From positions 1-64,000 of the IMG/VR virus record IMGVR_UViG_3300028025_002828: DNA of 64,000 bases; one strand, given 5' to 3'. The position numbers and the translations under genes were made by a program. Of this stretch, positions 33,116 through 42,325 are shown piece after piece (within the stretch, counting starts at the first letter, position 1; the number at the start of each line of letters is the position of its first letter). The stretch is from a virus. The notes under the pieces are model-generated. The model had not been told where the DNA came from. It made no database searches and worked only from the letters and a program-made list of their open reading frames with translations.

Positions 33116-33813
33116 TGGATATTCGTAGTGATGAAAACTTTTTGACTGATGAAGAGTCAAAGAGAATGAGAGATACAGTTTATAAACTTAAACCATACTG
33201 GAAACACGTATCTAACTTGCCAGCGAACAGTGAAGAAGTTCGTTCTAGATATCCCCAAGAAGTTATTTCGCATGCCGAAAAGGTAATGGAAAATTTAAAT
33301 TTTCTTGGTGAGGGTATCTATGTTATGGATGGTAAGTTAACAGCTATCGATAAAAATATTCAAGAAATATTAAAAACTGAATTCGATTGGCTCTATGATA
33401 AGGTTATTGAACATTTCAAAACACTATATAATACCCCTGATGTAATACTACATGATGAACTACCCATACCTGGATTTCATATCTTTATCGGTAATGAACA
33501 GGAAAGAAGAGACTTCGACTGGCATAATGATTCTACTGTCTGCCTCTATGCAGAAAACGTAGATACTAACAGCATCTTTTCTTTTGTGATACTTGTTGAA
33601 ACTCCAGAAGACACCGCACACTTAGACTACAAAATTTTAAACTCGAGCGAAACTCACACTTTAAATTATAGAAAAAATTGTTTCCATATGTGGAATGGAA
33701 ACTTAAACCATAGAATTGGTTCATTTCAACTAAAAAAAGATGAAGCTCGAATAACATTTCAAGGTCACATATATCATGATAAAAAACAAAATAACTACAA
33801 ATTATATTTCTAA
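33115..33813 (+). CDS. 2OG-Fe(II) oxygenase, copy B of tandem pair
   Basis: 232 residues. LPIPGFHIFIGNEQERRDFD precedes the iron pair WHND; distal His in WNGNLNHRIGSF; Arg in EARITFQGHIYH. All core ligands are present. About the same length as copy A and clearly a tandem duplicate that has diverged. The two sit between a lipoprotein gene and nrdB. Confidence 0.8.
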   Translation: MDIRSDENFLTDEESKRMRDTVYKLKPYWKHVSNLPANSEEVRSRYPQEVISHAEKVMENLNFLGEGIYVMDGKLTAIDKNIQEILKTEFDWLYDKVIEHFKTLYNTPDVILHDELPIPGFHIFIGNEQERRDFDWHNDSTVCLYAENVDTNSIFSFVILVETPEDTAHLDYKILNSSETHTLNYRKNCFHMWNGNLNHRIGSFQLKKDEARITFQGHIYHDKKQNNYKLYF

Positions 33814-33822
33814 GGAACAAAG

Positions 33823-34815
33823 ATGATCAAAAAAGTAGACCATAAACTTACAGATACACGAGATGCGTTCAAACCATTTCATTATCCTTGGGCATATGAG
33901 GCATGGCTAAAACATGAGCAAGCGCACTGGTTACATACAGAAGTGCCAATGTCGGAAGATGTGAAAGACTGGAAGAAAAAACTAACACCACCACAAAAGC
34001 ATTTCCTAACAAACATTTTTCGTTTCTTCACACAAGGCGACATTGACGTTGCTGGTGGTTACGTAAAAAATTATCTACCATATTTTCCACAACCAGAAAT
34101 TCGTATGATGCTTATGGGATTTGCTGCTCGTGAAGCATTACACATTGCAGCATATAGTCATCTGATTGAAACTATCGGTCTACCAGATACAACTTATAAT
34201 GACTTCTTAGAATATCAAGAGATGAAAGATAAACATGACTACGTTCTTGACTTGAGTTCGAAGAACGGAGATAAACAATCAACTGCCACCCATATCGCCG
34301 TGTTCAGTGCTTTCACTGAAGGAATGCAGTTGTTCTCATCTTTCATTATGTTGTTGAACTTTCCTCGTCATGGTATGATGAAAGGTATGGGACAAATCGT
34401 TACTTGGTCAATCGTTGATGAAACAATGCATGCTGAGAATATGATTAAATTGTTCCGCACATATATTGAAGAGAACAAAGAAATATGGAATGATGAACTT
34501 AAAGCAAAGATTTATACTATCGCTGAAAAGATGGTTGAACTTGAAGACAAGTTTATCGATCTAAGTTTTAGCATGGGTGACATGCCAGATCTTACACCAG
34601 AAGATGTCAAGAAATATATCAGATACATTGCTGATAGACGTTTAATTTCTCTTGGATTGAAGGGAATATATAAGGTTAAGAAAAATCCTTTACCGTGGGT
34701 AGAGGAAATGATTAATGCACCGACACATGGTAACTTCTTTGAAAATCGTGTTACTGATTATGCCAAAGGTGCACTCAAAGGCGATTGGTCAGAAGTATGG
34801 GGTAAAGCAGCATAA
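33823..34815 (+). CDS. nrdB: Ribonucleotide reductase small subunit NrdB
   Basis: 330 residues. Diiron ligands are visible in FFTQGDIDVAG, FAAREALHIAAYSHLIE (E, H), FTEGMQLFSSFIML and SIVDETMHAENMIKLF (E..H). Class I R2 protein that generates the tyrosyl (or other) radical for NrdA. Tyr in the expected helix (AAYSHLI) supports a tyrosyl-radical type. Its stop overlaps the desaturase start by 1 nt. Confidence 0.94.
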   Translation: MIKKVDHKLTDTRDAFKPFHYPWAYEAWLKHEQAHWLHTEVPMSEDVKDWKKKLTPPQKHFLTNIFRFFTQGDIDVAGGYVKNYLPYFPQPEIRMMLMGFAAREALHIAAYSHLIETIGLPDTTYNDFLEYQEMKDKHDYVLDLSSKNGDKQSTATHIAVFSAFTEGMQLFSSFIMLLNFPRHGMMKGMGQIVTWSIVDETMHAENMIKLFRTYIEENKEIWNDELKAKIYTIAEKMVELEDKFIDLSFSMGDMPDLTPEDVKKYIRYIADRRLISLGLKGIYKVKKNPLPWVEEMINAPTHGNFFENRVTDYAKGALKGDWSEVWGKAA

Positions 34816-35525
34816 TGATTGAGTTAATTTATGTACTAGTAATGACACACATTACTATTGTTTGCGTAACCCTTTATTTACATAGAGGACAAACACACAG
34901 AGGGATTGAGTTTAATCCTATCCTGTCACACTTTATGCGTTTTTGGTTGTGGTTTACAACTGGCATGGTCACTAAACAATGGGTGGCTATTCATCGTAAA
35001 CACCATCAAACAACAGAAACAAAAGAAGATCCGCACAGTCCAATGTTCTATGGCTTAAAGCGTGTGTTGTTTGGTGGTGCGTTTCTTTACCACGACGCAA
35101 GCAAAGATAAAGATCTTGTTAGTAAATATGGAGTGGGAACCCCAGATGATTGGATGGAGAAAAATGTATACACTAAACATTCTCGTCTAGGGATTACTTT
35201 GTTATTAATCGTAAATTTACTTTGTTTTTCATGGATAGGTTTATTGATTTGGGGTATTCAAATGATATGGATTCCGTTCTGGGCAGCAGGTGTTGTCAAC
35301 GGAATTGGGCATTTTTGGGGATATCGTAACGGCGAAACAAGAGACAATAGTAAAAACATATTTCCTCTTGGAATTATTATTGGTGGAGAAGAACTACATA
35401 ATAATCATCACTTAGAACCAGCAAATCCTAAGTTAAGTAGTAGGTGGTTCGAGTTTGATATTGGTTGGATGTGGTTAACTCTATTTACTAATTTAAACTT
35501 GGCAAAAGTAAAAAATGGCAGTTAA
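34815..35525 (+). CDS. Membrane fatty-acid desaturase (first copy)
   Basis: 236 residues with four hydrophobic segments and the three His boxes of delta-9-type acyl desaturases: HRGQTH (about residues 23-28), HRKHH (61-65) and HNNHH (near 195). It would insert a double bond into fatty acyl chains in the host membrane. A second, more distant desaturase lies at 57421. Follows nrdB directly, so the two diiron enzymes are co-transcribed. Confidence 0.88.
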   Translation: MIELIYVLVMTHITIVCVTLYLHRGQTHRGIEFNPILSHFMRFWLWFTTGMVTKQWVAIHRKHHQTTETKEDPHSPMFYGLKRVLFGGAFLYHDASKDKDLVSKYGVGTPDDWMEKNVYTKHSRLGITLLLIVNLLCFSWIGLLIWGIQMIWIPFWAAGVVNGIGHFWGYRNGETRDNSKNIFPLGIIIGGEELHNNHHLEPANPKLSSRWFEFDIGWMWLTLFTNLNLAKVKNGS

Positions 35526-35670
35526 ACATTTCGATTGCGATACATGCGGTGCTCATGGAAAAATATCTTTCAAAGAGAGTGATGATTACAGAACAAGGGA
35601 CGTAGTATTTTGTCCTTTCTGTGGATCAGACATCTATGAAGAAGATGAAGAAGAAGATGATGAAGAGTAA
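35515..35670 (+). CDS. Small zinc-ribbon protein with acidic tail
   Basis: 51 residues: C-x-x-C pairs in FDCDTCGAHG and VFCPFCGSD, then a run of acidic residues to the end (EEDEEEDDEE). Start overlaps the desaturase stop by 11 nt. Zinc ribbons of this size are often transcription or RNA-binding adaptors; function unknown. Confidence 0.7.
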   Translation: MAVKHFDCDTCGAHGKISFKESDDYRTRDVVFCPFCGSDIYEEDEEEDDEE

Positions 35671-35678
35671 TATAAATA
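35671..35678 (+). promoter_or_regulatory. T4-type late promoter TATAAATA
   Basis: Exact octamer immediately after the zinc-ribbon stop and 8 nt before the next start codon. It would initiate late transcription of the membrane/surface gene block 35686-42296. Confidence 0.65.
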
Positions 35679-35685
35679 GTTCACT

Positions 35686-36111
35686 ATGTGGACTTTTAAT
35701 AATGAAATCGTCGAAGAATTACCTGAAACCTGTGTTGGGTTTGTGTATATCATCACAAACCTAATTACTGGTCGGCAGTACATTGGTAAGAAATTATCAA
35801 AGTTTTCGAAAACAAGTTATAAAACTGTTACGTTGAAAAACGGAACAAAGAAAAAGAAAAAAATCAAGTCTAAAATTGATTCTGATTGGAAGACTTACTA
35901 TGGTTCAAGTATAGAACTGAACGAAGACATAGAAGCGCTCGGCAAAGATAACTTTAAGCGTGAGATTCTATACTATTGCAACTCGAAGGCTGAGTGTTCA
36001 TACATAGAAGCCAGAGAACAATTTACTAGAAAGGTGTTAGAGACAGACGACTTTTATAACGGACAAATCTCCGTAAGAGTTCATGGCTCTCACATTAAAA
36101 ACAAATTATGA
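35686..36111 (+). CDS. GIY-YIG nuclease-domain protein
   Basis: 141 residues. GFVYIITNLITGRQYIGKK is the GIY-YIG motif, followed by a Lys-rich insert and DWKTYYGSSIELNEDIEALG, then EAREQFTRKVL with the catalytic Glu region. Similar proteins in T4-like phages are annotated as putative endonucleases. No intron or homing context is visible, so it may act in DNA processing rather than homing. Overlaps the next gene by 4 nt. Confidence 0.82.
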   Translation: MWTFNNEIVEELPETCVGFVYIITNLITGRQYIGKKLSKFSKTSYKTVTLKNGTKKKKKIKSKIDSDWKTYYGSSIELNEDIEALGKDNFKREILYYCNSKAECSYIEAREQFTRKVLETDDFYNGQISVRVHGSHIKNKL

Positions 36112-37394
36112 CATATCTACTACTCGCAACAGCATTACTTTTATCTGCTATCGCAGCATTTTATGCGGTCGCAGGTCTAGTAGCAATTTTTGCTGCATCA
36201 GCCACATCAATTATGATAATGGGTGGCGCACTTGAGGGTGCGAAGTTAGTAGTAGCATCTTGGCTCTATAGAAACTGGAAAGACATTCCAGTATTAATGA
36301 AGACATATTTTACAGCAGCATTAGTAATCCTAATGATGTTGACCAGCATGGGTATCTTCGGATACTTATCAAAAGCCCACCTCGATCAAGCAGTTCCGAC
36401 AGGTGATGTTGTCTCAAAACTAAATCTCATTGATGAGAAAATTAATACACAAAAGGAGAATGTAAATGCAGCTCGTAAAGCAATTACTCAACTCGATGCT
36501 CAGGTTGATCAAACCCTCGCAAGAACAACCGAAGCCAGCGGAGCCGATCGCTCCGTACAAATTAGAAGAGCCCAAAGTAGAGAGCGAGCCAGTCTCTACA
36601 AAGACATCGAAACCTCGCAAGCCGAGATCGCCAAACTCAACCAAGAGCGTGCGCCAATCGCAAGTGAAGTCCGAAAAGTGGAAGCAGAAGTTGGACCAAT
36701 AAAATATATTGCTGCTCTATTATATGGTGACACACTAGATGATGGACTGCTAGAAAAAGCAGTCCGCATCGTCATTATAATGATTGTTTTAGTATTTGAC
36801 CCACTCGCTGTTCTTATGTTAATTGCATGGAACAGAGATAAAAAACGTCAAGAAGAAGAGGATGGTGTTGCTGAGTTCTTTGCACGTGGCAAGAAAGTTG
36901 CTCGATCATTGGACGAAGGAACATATGAACCACCAGTAAAAGATACAGTAATAAGAACTGTAGAAGAACCATTTATACCTGATGCGCCACCTGTTTATCC
37001 TAGCAACGATAAAGAACTAGAAGAACTGATTATTGCGAAAGAACAGGCAAAAGAAGAAGTTCGCCATCCTTTACCTGAGTATGAACTTAATAAGTCAACA
37101 GGCGAAGTCCAAAAGGTAGATGTACCACATCCTCAACCAAAGTTGTTTGATGATTGGGATGAAGATTTATATAAGCGTGTAGACTTACCAGTACCAAAAA
37201 AGACTGAAACTTTTTTAGCACAAGTCGCTGAAATAACCAGCGAACCACCAATCAAATCTGAGCCAGTTGAAGAGAAGATTCACTTAGAAAGCGAGTCACA
37301 GTTTTCCGCAAAAGAAACTGAATTTACTATTACCTCAGATATTCAACAAGTAATCCCCAAACCCACGAATGGAAGACCTGAAAAATATAAATAG
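36108..37394 (+). CDS. Multi-pass membrane protein with coiled coil and cytoplasmic tail
   Basis: 428 residues. Three or four membrane segments in the first 95 residues (e.g. TYLLLATALLLSAIAAFYAV, AALVILMMLTSMGIFGYL), a coiled coil (about 105-200), a further membrane segment (IVIIMIVLVFDPLAVLMLIA, about 225-244) and a long charged Pro/Glu-rich tail. Resembles conserved membrane proteins of aquatic T4-like phages of unknown role. Heads a late operon of envelope proteins. Confidence 0.72.
   Translation: MTYLLLATALLLSAIAAFYAVAGLVAIFAASATSIMIMGGALEGAKLVVASWLYRNWKDIPVLMKTYFTAALVILMMLTSMGIFGYLSKAHLDQAVPTGDVVSKLNLIDEKINTQKENVNAARKAITQLDAQVDQTLARTTEASGADRSVQIRRAQSRERASLYKDIETSQAEIAKLNQERAPIASEVRKVEAEVGPIKYIAALLYGDTLDDGLLEKAVRIVIIMIVLVFDPLAVLMLIAWNRDKKRQEEEDGVAEFFARGKKVARSLDEGTYEPPVKDTVIRTVEEPFIPDAPPVYPSNDKELEELIIAKEQAKEEVRHPLPEYELNKSTGEVQKVDVPHPQPKLFDDWDEDLYKRVDLPVPKKTETFLAQVAEITSEPPIKSEPVEEKIHLESESQFSAKETEFTITSDIQQVIPKPTNGRPEKYK
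37386..37393 (+). promoter_or_regulatory. T4-type late promoter TATAAATA
   Basis: Exact octamer overlapping the end of the preceding gene; a GTAGG/CCTAC hairpin follows (37397-37415) before the next gene at 37450. Confidence 0.6.
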
Positions 37395-37449
37395 AAGGTA
37401 GGTTAAAACCCTACACCTCTATAACTATAAAAACAAAAAGGTAGTAAAA

Positions 37450-37938
37450 ATGATTAAAAAGACCGCTATATCGGCGCTTTTTGTCATGAATATATCACTT
37501 GCGTTGGCAGCAGAACCAATCGTAACCGACTCGACATCAAGAAGTACAACTTCTTCAGAATCAACAACAACAATTAAATCGCCACCTCCAACTGCAGTGG
37601 CTCCAGCAATAACAAGTATTAATAACGATTTATGCGCTGTTGGTGTTTCTGGCGCAGCACAAACCCAAATCTTGGGTATCGCAATCGGATCTACATTTGT
37701 AGACAAAAATTGTGAAAGACTTAAACTATCTAAAACCTTATTTGACATGGGAATGAAAGTGGCAGCAGTTTCCACACTATGTCAAGACGAACGTGTTTTC
37801 ACTGCTATGATGAATGCAGGAACACCTTGTCCAGTTGACGGAAAGATTGGCGAAGCAGCGAAGGCTATCTGGGATGAAGATAAACTACTTCCAGAAAGTC
37901 AACGTCGTACACCGCAAAAAGTCAAAAGTAAGGATTAA
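37450..37938 (+). CDS. Exported protein with conserved Cys residues
   Basis: 162 residues with a signal peptide (ISALFVMNISLALAAEP, cleavage about residue 21). A Ser/Thr/Pro-rich linker follows, then a domain with C-x-V-G (LCAVGVSGAAQTQILGIAIG), DKNCERLKLSKTLFDMGMKV and DERVFTAMMNAGTPCP. Such proteins occur beside Cys-repeat surface proteins in aquatic phages. Periplasmic or virion-associated; function unknown. Confidence 0.7.
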   Translation: MIKKTAISALFVMNISLALAAEPIVTDSTSRSTTSSESTTTIKSPPPTAVAPAITSINNDLCAVGVSGAAQTQILGIAIGSTFVDKNCERLKLSKTLFDMGMKVAAVSTLCQDERVFTAMMNAGTPCPVDGKIGEAAKAIWDEDKLLPESQRRTPQKVKSKD

Positions 37939-37940
37939 AC

Positions 37941-40226
37941 TTGAAAAAGATGTGGATAATTTGGCTTGGGTTGCTACTGAGTTATTCAGTGGCACAAGCA
38001 CAACCTGTGGTTGGAACAATTGAGCAGCAAATCACCAACAATTTAATCACAAATCCTAACTTCAATGGGACTACTGGTTGGACTACTACTGGTGGTGTTG
38101 GTGGTAATGGACCATCACATCCTGCTACACCAGCTAATGGTAATGGTTATACCTTCACTTTCATGCAAGGTAGTATTGCTCAAACTTATGCTATCAATCA
38201 AGCATTGGCAAATGTTGGCGCAGGTGTTCAGATTGCTGGGTTTGACTATGGTTTCAAATATCGATTTGGTTGCGCCAATAGAATTGGGGGTTATTGCGAA
38301 GACCCTGCTGGTCTACAAGATACTCTGAATGCAACAAGCACTATTACTAGCAATACTGGAGCGACTCTTTATACAAGATACTATGCTCTTGGCGCAAATT
38401 CTCCAGCTCCATACTCTGCCACATTCTCTAGCGTAAATACTCAACAAAGATTCAGTGCAGCTTTACCTGTAGAAAACCTTGGCAACTTTAGAATTTCATT
38501 TACTGGTATGGACGCAGGATACTGGGGTGGTAACTATGGACCAACCATTAAAGACATATACTCCAAAGCAGTATATACAGTTGATCCGTGCGTAGGTAAT
38601 CCAGCATATTCACCATCGTGTCCAGGATATGACACAGTGGTAACCAGTTCAAATTTATTAACTGGAATGACTGGAACACAAGCATATGCTATCAACCAAG
38701 CATTATCCAATGCTGGTGCAGGTGCGATGATACATGGATTTAATTATGGATATGACTACAGCGTAGCTGGAAGACGATGTGCTATATGGGATCTATTTGG
38801 TTTTTGCTTGTCGGGCTGGAACTATTCAGACGCAGGAGTTGCCACTGTTATCACAGATAGTAACAGTGCTACTATCTACAGCTCATCTAATACACATAAT
38901 GGTAGTGATAATGGAACTTCTGGAACATATAGTAAACAATTTAGATTTGGAACTTCTAGACAAATAACTACACTTGGTGGATTTGCTATGTCACCATGGA
39001 CTAGCGGAAACGCCAGCATAACAAATATGTATAGCAATGCGGTATATACAGCAGATCCTTGTTTAGATCCTCTATCTTCACCATCATGTCCTGGGTACCA
39101 ACAAGCATATTTTACTCAGCAGTGTACAATAAGTTCATTGTATGATTCGCAATGTCCTGGATATGCAGCAGCATTTTTAACACTGCAGTGTTCAGCAAAC
39201 CCATTGTATAATGCTTCATGTCCTGGATATGAACAAGCATATCTTACACAACAATGTAACGCAAATCAGTTATACAGTCAGGCATGCCCTGGATATGCTG
39301 CTGCGTATTTACAACAACAGTGCTCAGCAAACCCACTCTATTCTACAACTTGCGATGGTTATCAACAAGCATACTTTAATCAACAGTGTTCTTTAAATGC
39401 TTTATATTCAACTTCATGTTCTGGATATGCTCAGGCATATTTTTCACAGCAATGTTCTTTGAATGGTTTGTATGATAGAACTTGTCCAAATTATTCTGAA
39501 GCATACGCTACGAAAATGGTACTTGAAAAACAAGGAATGGCTTCTACTGTAGCAACTGCTGGTGTTATTGCTCAGAACGCACCAAAAGACTCAGCATCAG
39601 TCAGTTCTGATGGATCTGTTGGGGTTTCTAAAACAGGTGATACTAACGTAGATAAAGTTATTGCTGCGCCAGCACCAACTACTAACTCGTCTGCTGCTCC
39701 GTCTGCTCCAGTTCAGTTAGTACAAGCCCCACCTCCACCTGCTGCTCCACCTCCACCTGCTGCTAAGGGTGGTGAAAGAAAAGAGGGTGGCGATAATCGT
39801 GAAGGTGGCGAAAGAAAAGCTGAAGGTGGCGATAAACCTGCTGGTGGTTCGCAACAAGCGCAAAGTAAAGATACTGAAGGCGCAAGACCAGCACCAACTG
39901 CTAGACAAGAAATACAAGCAAGAAGACAAGCAGCAGCAAGAGATGAAGCTGTTGCTAAAGGTAAAGAACTTGCTAACGAAATGGGTAAGGCTACTGATAT
40001 AGAATCGCAGAAACAAATACAGAATGTTGTAATACAAGCAATGGGATTTACTCCAGGGTTTGATACATACTCGCACTTTAGAATGATAGACAATACGTTC
40101 TACAAACCTGTTAACCTTTATGGTGGCACTAATGTAGATAATAGAAATGCAGGCAGAGGGTTATTTGGTGCTACTGATAAAACACACAATCAAATGGTAG
40201 AAAGTCAATTTAATCTAACAAAATAA
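37941..40226 (+). CDS. Exported Cys-rich tandem-repeat protein
   Basis: 761 residues with a TTG start, chosen because AAGGA lies 7-8 nt before it (an ATG 9 nt later is too far). Signal peptide MKKMWIIWLGLLLSYSVAQA. Two related beta-type domains (about 30-215 and 225-375, both containing 'TYAINQAL.N.GAG' style segments) are each followed by 'P(C/S)..(P/S)SCPGY'. Then about eight repeats of some 22 residues with the pattern QQCS.NPLY..SCPGY.QAYL (residues 375-525). A Pro/Gly-rich low-complexity region (PPPPAAPPPPAAKGG) and a helical C-terminal domain follow. Probably a cell-surface or virion adhesin; function not known. Confidence 0.72.
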   Translation: MKKMWIIWLGLLLSYSVAQAQPVVGTIEQQITNNLITNPNFNGTTGWTTTGGVGGNGPSHPATPANGNGYTFTFMQGSIAQTYAINQALANVGAGVQIAGFDYGFKYRFGCANRIGGYCEDPAGLQDTLNATSTITSNTGATLYTRYYALGANSPAPYSATFSSVNTQQRFSAALPVENLGNFRISFTGMDAGYWGGNYGPTIKDIYSKAVYTVDPCVGNPAYSPSCPGYDTVVTSSNLLTGMTGTQAYAINQALSNAGAGAMIHGFNYGYDYSVAGRRCAIWDLFGFCLSGWNYSDAGVATVITDSNSATIYSSSNTHNGSDNGTSGTYSKQFRFGTSRQITTLGGFAMSPWTSGNASITNMYSNAVYTADPCLDPLSSPSCPGYQQAYFTQQCTISSLYDSQCPGYAAAFLTLQCSANPLYNASCPGYEQAYLTQQCNANQLYSQACPGYAAAYLQQQCSANPLYSTTCDGYQQAYFNQQCSLNALYSTSCSGYAQAYFSQQCSLNGLYDRTCPNYSEAYATKMVLEKQGMASTVATAGVIAQNAPKDSASVSSDGSVGVSKTGDTNVDKVIAAPAPTTNSSAAPSAPVQLVQAPPPPAAPPPPAAKGGERKEGGDNREGGERKAEGGDKPAGGSQQAQSKDTEGARPAPTARQEIQARRQAAARDEAVAKGKELANEMGKATDIESQKQIQNVVIQAMGFTPGFDTYSHFRMIDNTFYKPVNLYGGTNVDNRNAGRGLFGATDKTHNQMVESQFNLTK

Positions 40227-40237
40227 GAGGTAGTAAA

Positions 40238-40855
40238 ATGTCAGAAGAAATTAAAGACGTTAACAAAGCAATCGATAATCTTGATGCTAATGTTAAAAAG
40301 TATGCTAGTAAAGATACAGTTATTAGTATCGGTGGGTATGAATTCACACCAGCTAAACTGATGGTAGCATTTACTATTGTATCCAGTTTACTCGGTGGTC
40401 TTTACGGATCATTTGAAGTCTATAAAGATTATCAAAGTATGAAAGAGAAAATCGCAAAGTACGTTTCTCCAGACTTGACAGAAATCTATAAGAAGATGGA
40501 AGTCTTGGATGCTAATACTGGTAAAATGGTTGAATACACACAATCAATCAAGACAGATCTAAAAGATGATGTGCGCAGATTAGAAGGTGTTGTAGAAAAT
40601 GTTGAGAGAAGCAGTAAAGCTGCTCAGCGTGATACAGATTTATCTATCAAAGAGATTAAACGTGAGAACGATTCAACACTAAAAGAAGTTCGTCGCTATT
40701 CAGATCAATCAGTGAAAGAAGTGAACCAAGAGATTGCGAAATCTCAACAAGACATGGCTAGAAACCAAAAAGAAGTACAACAAGAAATTCGTGCCTTACG
40801 TAGTGAGGTTGACAATAAAATTAAAAAGGCACTAGACAATCCATTAAATAATTAA
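40238..40855 (+). CDS. Single-pass coiled-coil membrane protein, paralogue 1
   Basis: 205 residues. ASKDTVISIGGYEFTPAKLM precedes a membrane segment (VAFTIVSSLLGGLYGSFEVY), then a long coiled coil with repeated 'KEV.R...S.KEV' heptads to the C-terminus (KIKKALDNPLNN). The first 75 residues and the last 12 are nearly identical to the following gene. Function unknown; possible envelope scaffold. Confidence 0.7.
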   Translation: MSEEIKDVNKAIDNLDANVKKYASKDTVISIGGYEFTPAKLMVAFTIVSSLLGGLYGSFEVYKDYQSMKEKIAKYVSPDLTEIYKKMEVLDANTGKMVEYTQSIKTDLKDDVRRLEGVVENVERSSKAAQRDTDLSIKEIKRENDSTLKEVRRYSDQSVKEVNQEIAKSQQDMARNQKEVQQEIRALRSEVDNKIKKALDNPLNN

Positions 40856-40874
40856 CGGAGAAAGAAGAAAGTAA

Positions 40875-41354
40875 ATGACAGAAAAGATTAAAGACGTCAA
40901 TGCTAAGATAGATGAGGCAGAGGCAGCAGTTAAAAAGTATGCAAGCAAAGATACAGTAATTAGTATTGGTGGTTACGAATTTACCCCAGCAAAATTGATG
41001 GTTGCCTTTACTATTGTTTCATCAATACTTGGTGGTCTTTATGGTTCTTTTGAAGTCTATAAAGATTATCAAAGCATGAAAGAAAGAATCTCAAAATATG
41101 TAGCACCAGACTTATCTGCATTTGATAAGCGTCTAGCAGTCATTGAAGAAAATAGTCAAAAGACAACTGACTATACACGTGACATTAAGAACGACCTGAA
41201 GAACGATATCCGTCGTTTAGAGGGTGTTGTTGAACAAGTTGAGAGAAGCAGTAAAACATCTCAACGTGAAACTGAGCAAGATGTTCGCAATCTAAGAAAA
41301 GAAATTGATTCGAAAATTCAAAAAGCATTAGATAATCCTCTTGCAGGAAAATAA
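40875..41354 (+). CDS. Single-pass coiled-coil membrane protein, paralogue 2
   Basis: 159 residues; a tandem duplicate of the preceding gene with a shorter coiled coil (about 45 residues missing between RSSK and the end). Shared: KKYASKDTVISIGGYEFTPA, the membrane segment, RRLEGVVE.VERSSK and KIQKALDNPL. The length difference suggests hetero-oligomers or repeat shrinkage. Confidence 0.7.
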   Translation: MTEKIKDVNAKIDEAEAAVKKYASKDTVISIGGYEFTPAKLMVAFTIVSSILGGLYGSFEVYKDYQSMKERISKYVAPDLSAFDKRLAVIEENSQKTTDYTRDIKNDLKNDIRRLEGVVEQVERSSKTSQRETEQDVRNLRKEIDSKIQKALDNPLAGK

Positions 41355-41387
41355 ATAAGGTAAGTTATTATTCTATAAGGAAAACCA

Positions 41388-41951
41388 ATGGCATTACACG
41401 ACTCAATCCTAAAGTTAATCAACAAAGAACCTAAAGATCCAGACGCACCAAAGCCACCAGTTGGTTCAAGAAGCGAACGTGAAGCAAAAATTAAAGATAG
41501 AGCAGGTATGGTCATTTCTATATTTGCTCTGTTCCTAGCAGTTAACAGTTGGTATTCTGGAAAATTATCCAGCACTATCTTGTCTAGCACGCTGGGAGCA
41601 AACAATGCTTGGGCATATTACCAAGCAAAAAATGGTCGTGGTGTTAGTTATGAGATTGCTGCAGCAACCACGACTGATCCTGCTCTGAAGAAAAAGTTTT
41701 CTGAAGAAAAAGCGAGGATGGATGCAGATAAAAAAGAAATTATGGCAGAAGCACGTAAGTTGGAAGCAACACGTGAAGAAGCCAAAAAAGGTAGCCCATG
41801 GATTGGTTACGCAAATACAGCATATCAATTAGCGATTGTTGTATTATCAGCAAGTATACTTGCAGTGAGCATGCCAATGTTCTGGGGTAGTTTCGTGGTA
41901 GCAGGTTTTGGTATATTGTTATCTGCGCAGGGTGTATTCCTGTTCTGGTAA
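41388..41951 (+). CDS. DUF4337-like membrane protein
   Basis: 187 residues. N-terminal cytoplasmic part, a membrane segment (MVISIFALFLAVNSWYSG), then STLGANNAWAYYQAKNGRGV, the core signature of DUF4337, a charged helix (KKKFSEEKARMDADKKEIMA) and two C-terminal membrane segments. Bacterial members are inner-membrane proteins of unknown function. Part of the late envelope gene block. Confidence 0.75.
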   Translation: MALHDSILKLINKEPKDPDAPKPPVGSRSEREAKIKDRAGMVISIFALFLAVNSWYSGKLSSTILSSTLGANNAWAYYQAKNGRGVSYEIAAATTTDPALKKKFSEEKARMDADKKEIMAEARKLEATREEAKKGSPWIGYANTAYQLAIVVLSASILAVSMPMFWGSFVVAGFGILLSAQGVFLFW

Positions 41952-41993
41952 GTGTATCCTCTTCCATATTACAATTATAAAAAGGAGTTAAAA

Positions 41994-42296
41994 ATGCCTG
42001 AAGTATCAACAGATGTTTCCGTAAATGGAAAGCAAGAAGATTGGATGACTAAGAGATGGCGTCCAGCAATGGGATGGACATACATGGCAGTATGTATATT
42101 CGACTTTATCCTAGCACCTATCCTTTGGTCTCTAGCCCAAATTATCGGTGGTGGTGAAGTTAAAATGCAATGGTCACCAATATCCCTACAAGGCGCAGGA
42201 TTCTTCCATATCGCTATGGGTGCTGTTCTAGGTATCGCTGCTTACGGTCGCACTAAAGAAAAGACTGCAGCAATGGATGCTGACAAATCAGAATAA
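41994..42296 (+). CDS. Putative holin (3-TM family)
   Basis: 100 residues from the ATG at 41994 (AAAAAGGAG upstream). WMTKRWRPAMGWTYMAVCIF is the start signature of the 'holin of 3TMs' family; membrane segments at about 29-50 and 72-90, with a Lys/Asp-rich end. It would form inner-membrane lesions to start lysis. The spanin genes lie 15 kb away at 25648. Confidence 0.78.
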   Translation: MPEVSTDVSVNGKQEDWMTKRWRPAMGWTYMAVCIFDFILAPILWSLAQIIGGGEVKMQWSPISLQGAGFFHIAMGAVLGIAAYGRTKEKTAAMDADKSE

Positions 42297-42325
42297 ATAG
42301 AAAGTATCTTTAATATGAGGTGATA

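Noticed and set aside
39713-40093. Long reverse-strand frames opposite the Pro/Gly-rich part of the surface protein
   Set aside because: Low-complexity mirror of a GGTGG/CCACC-rich forward gene, no ribosome site or homologous look.
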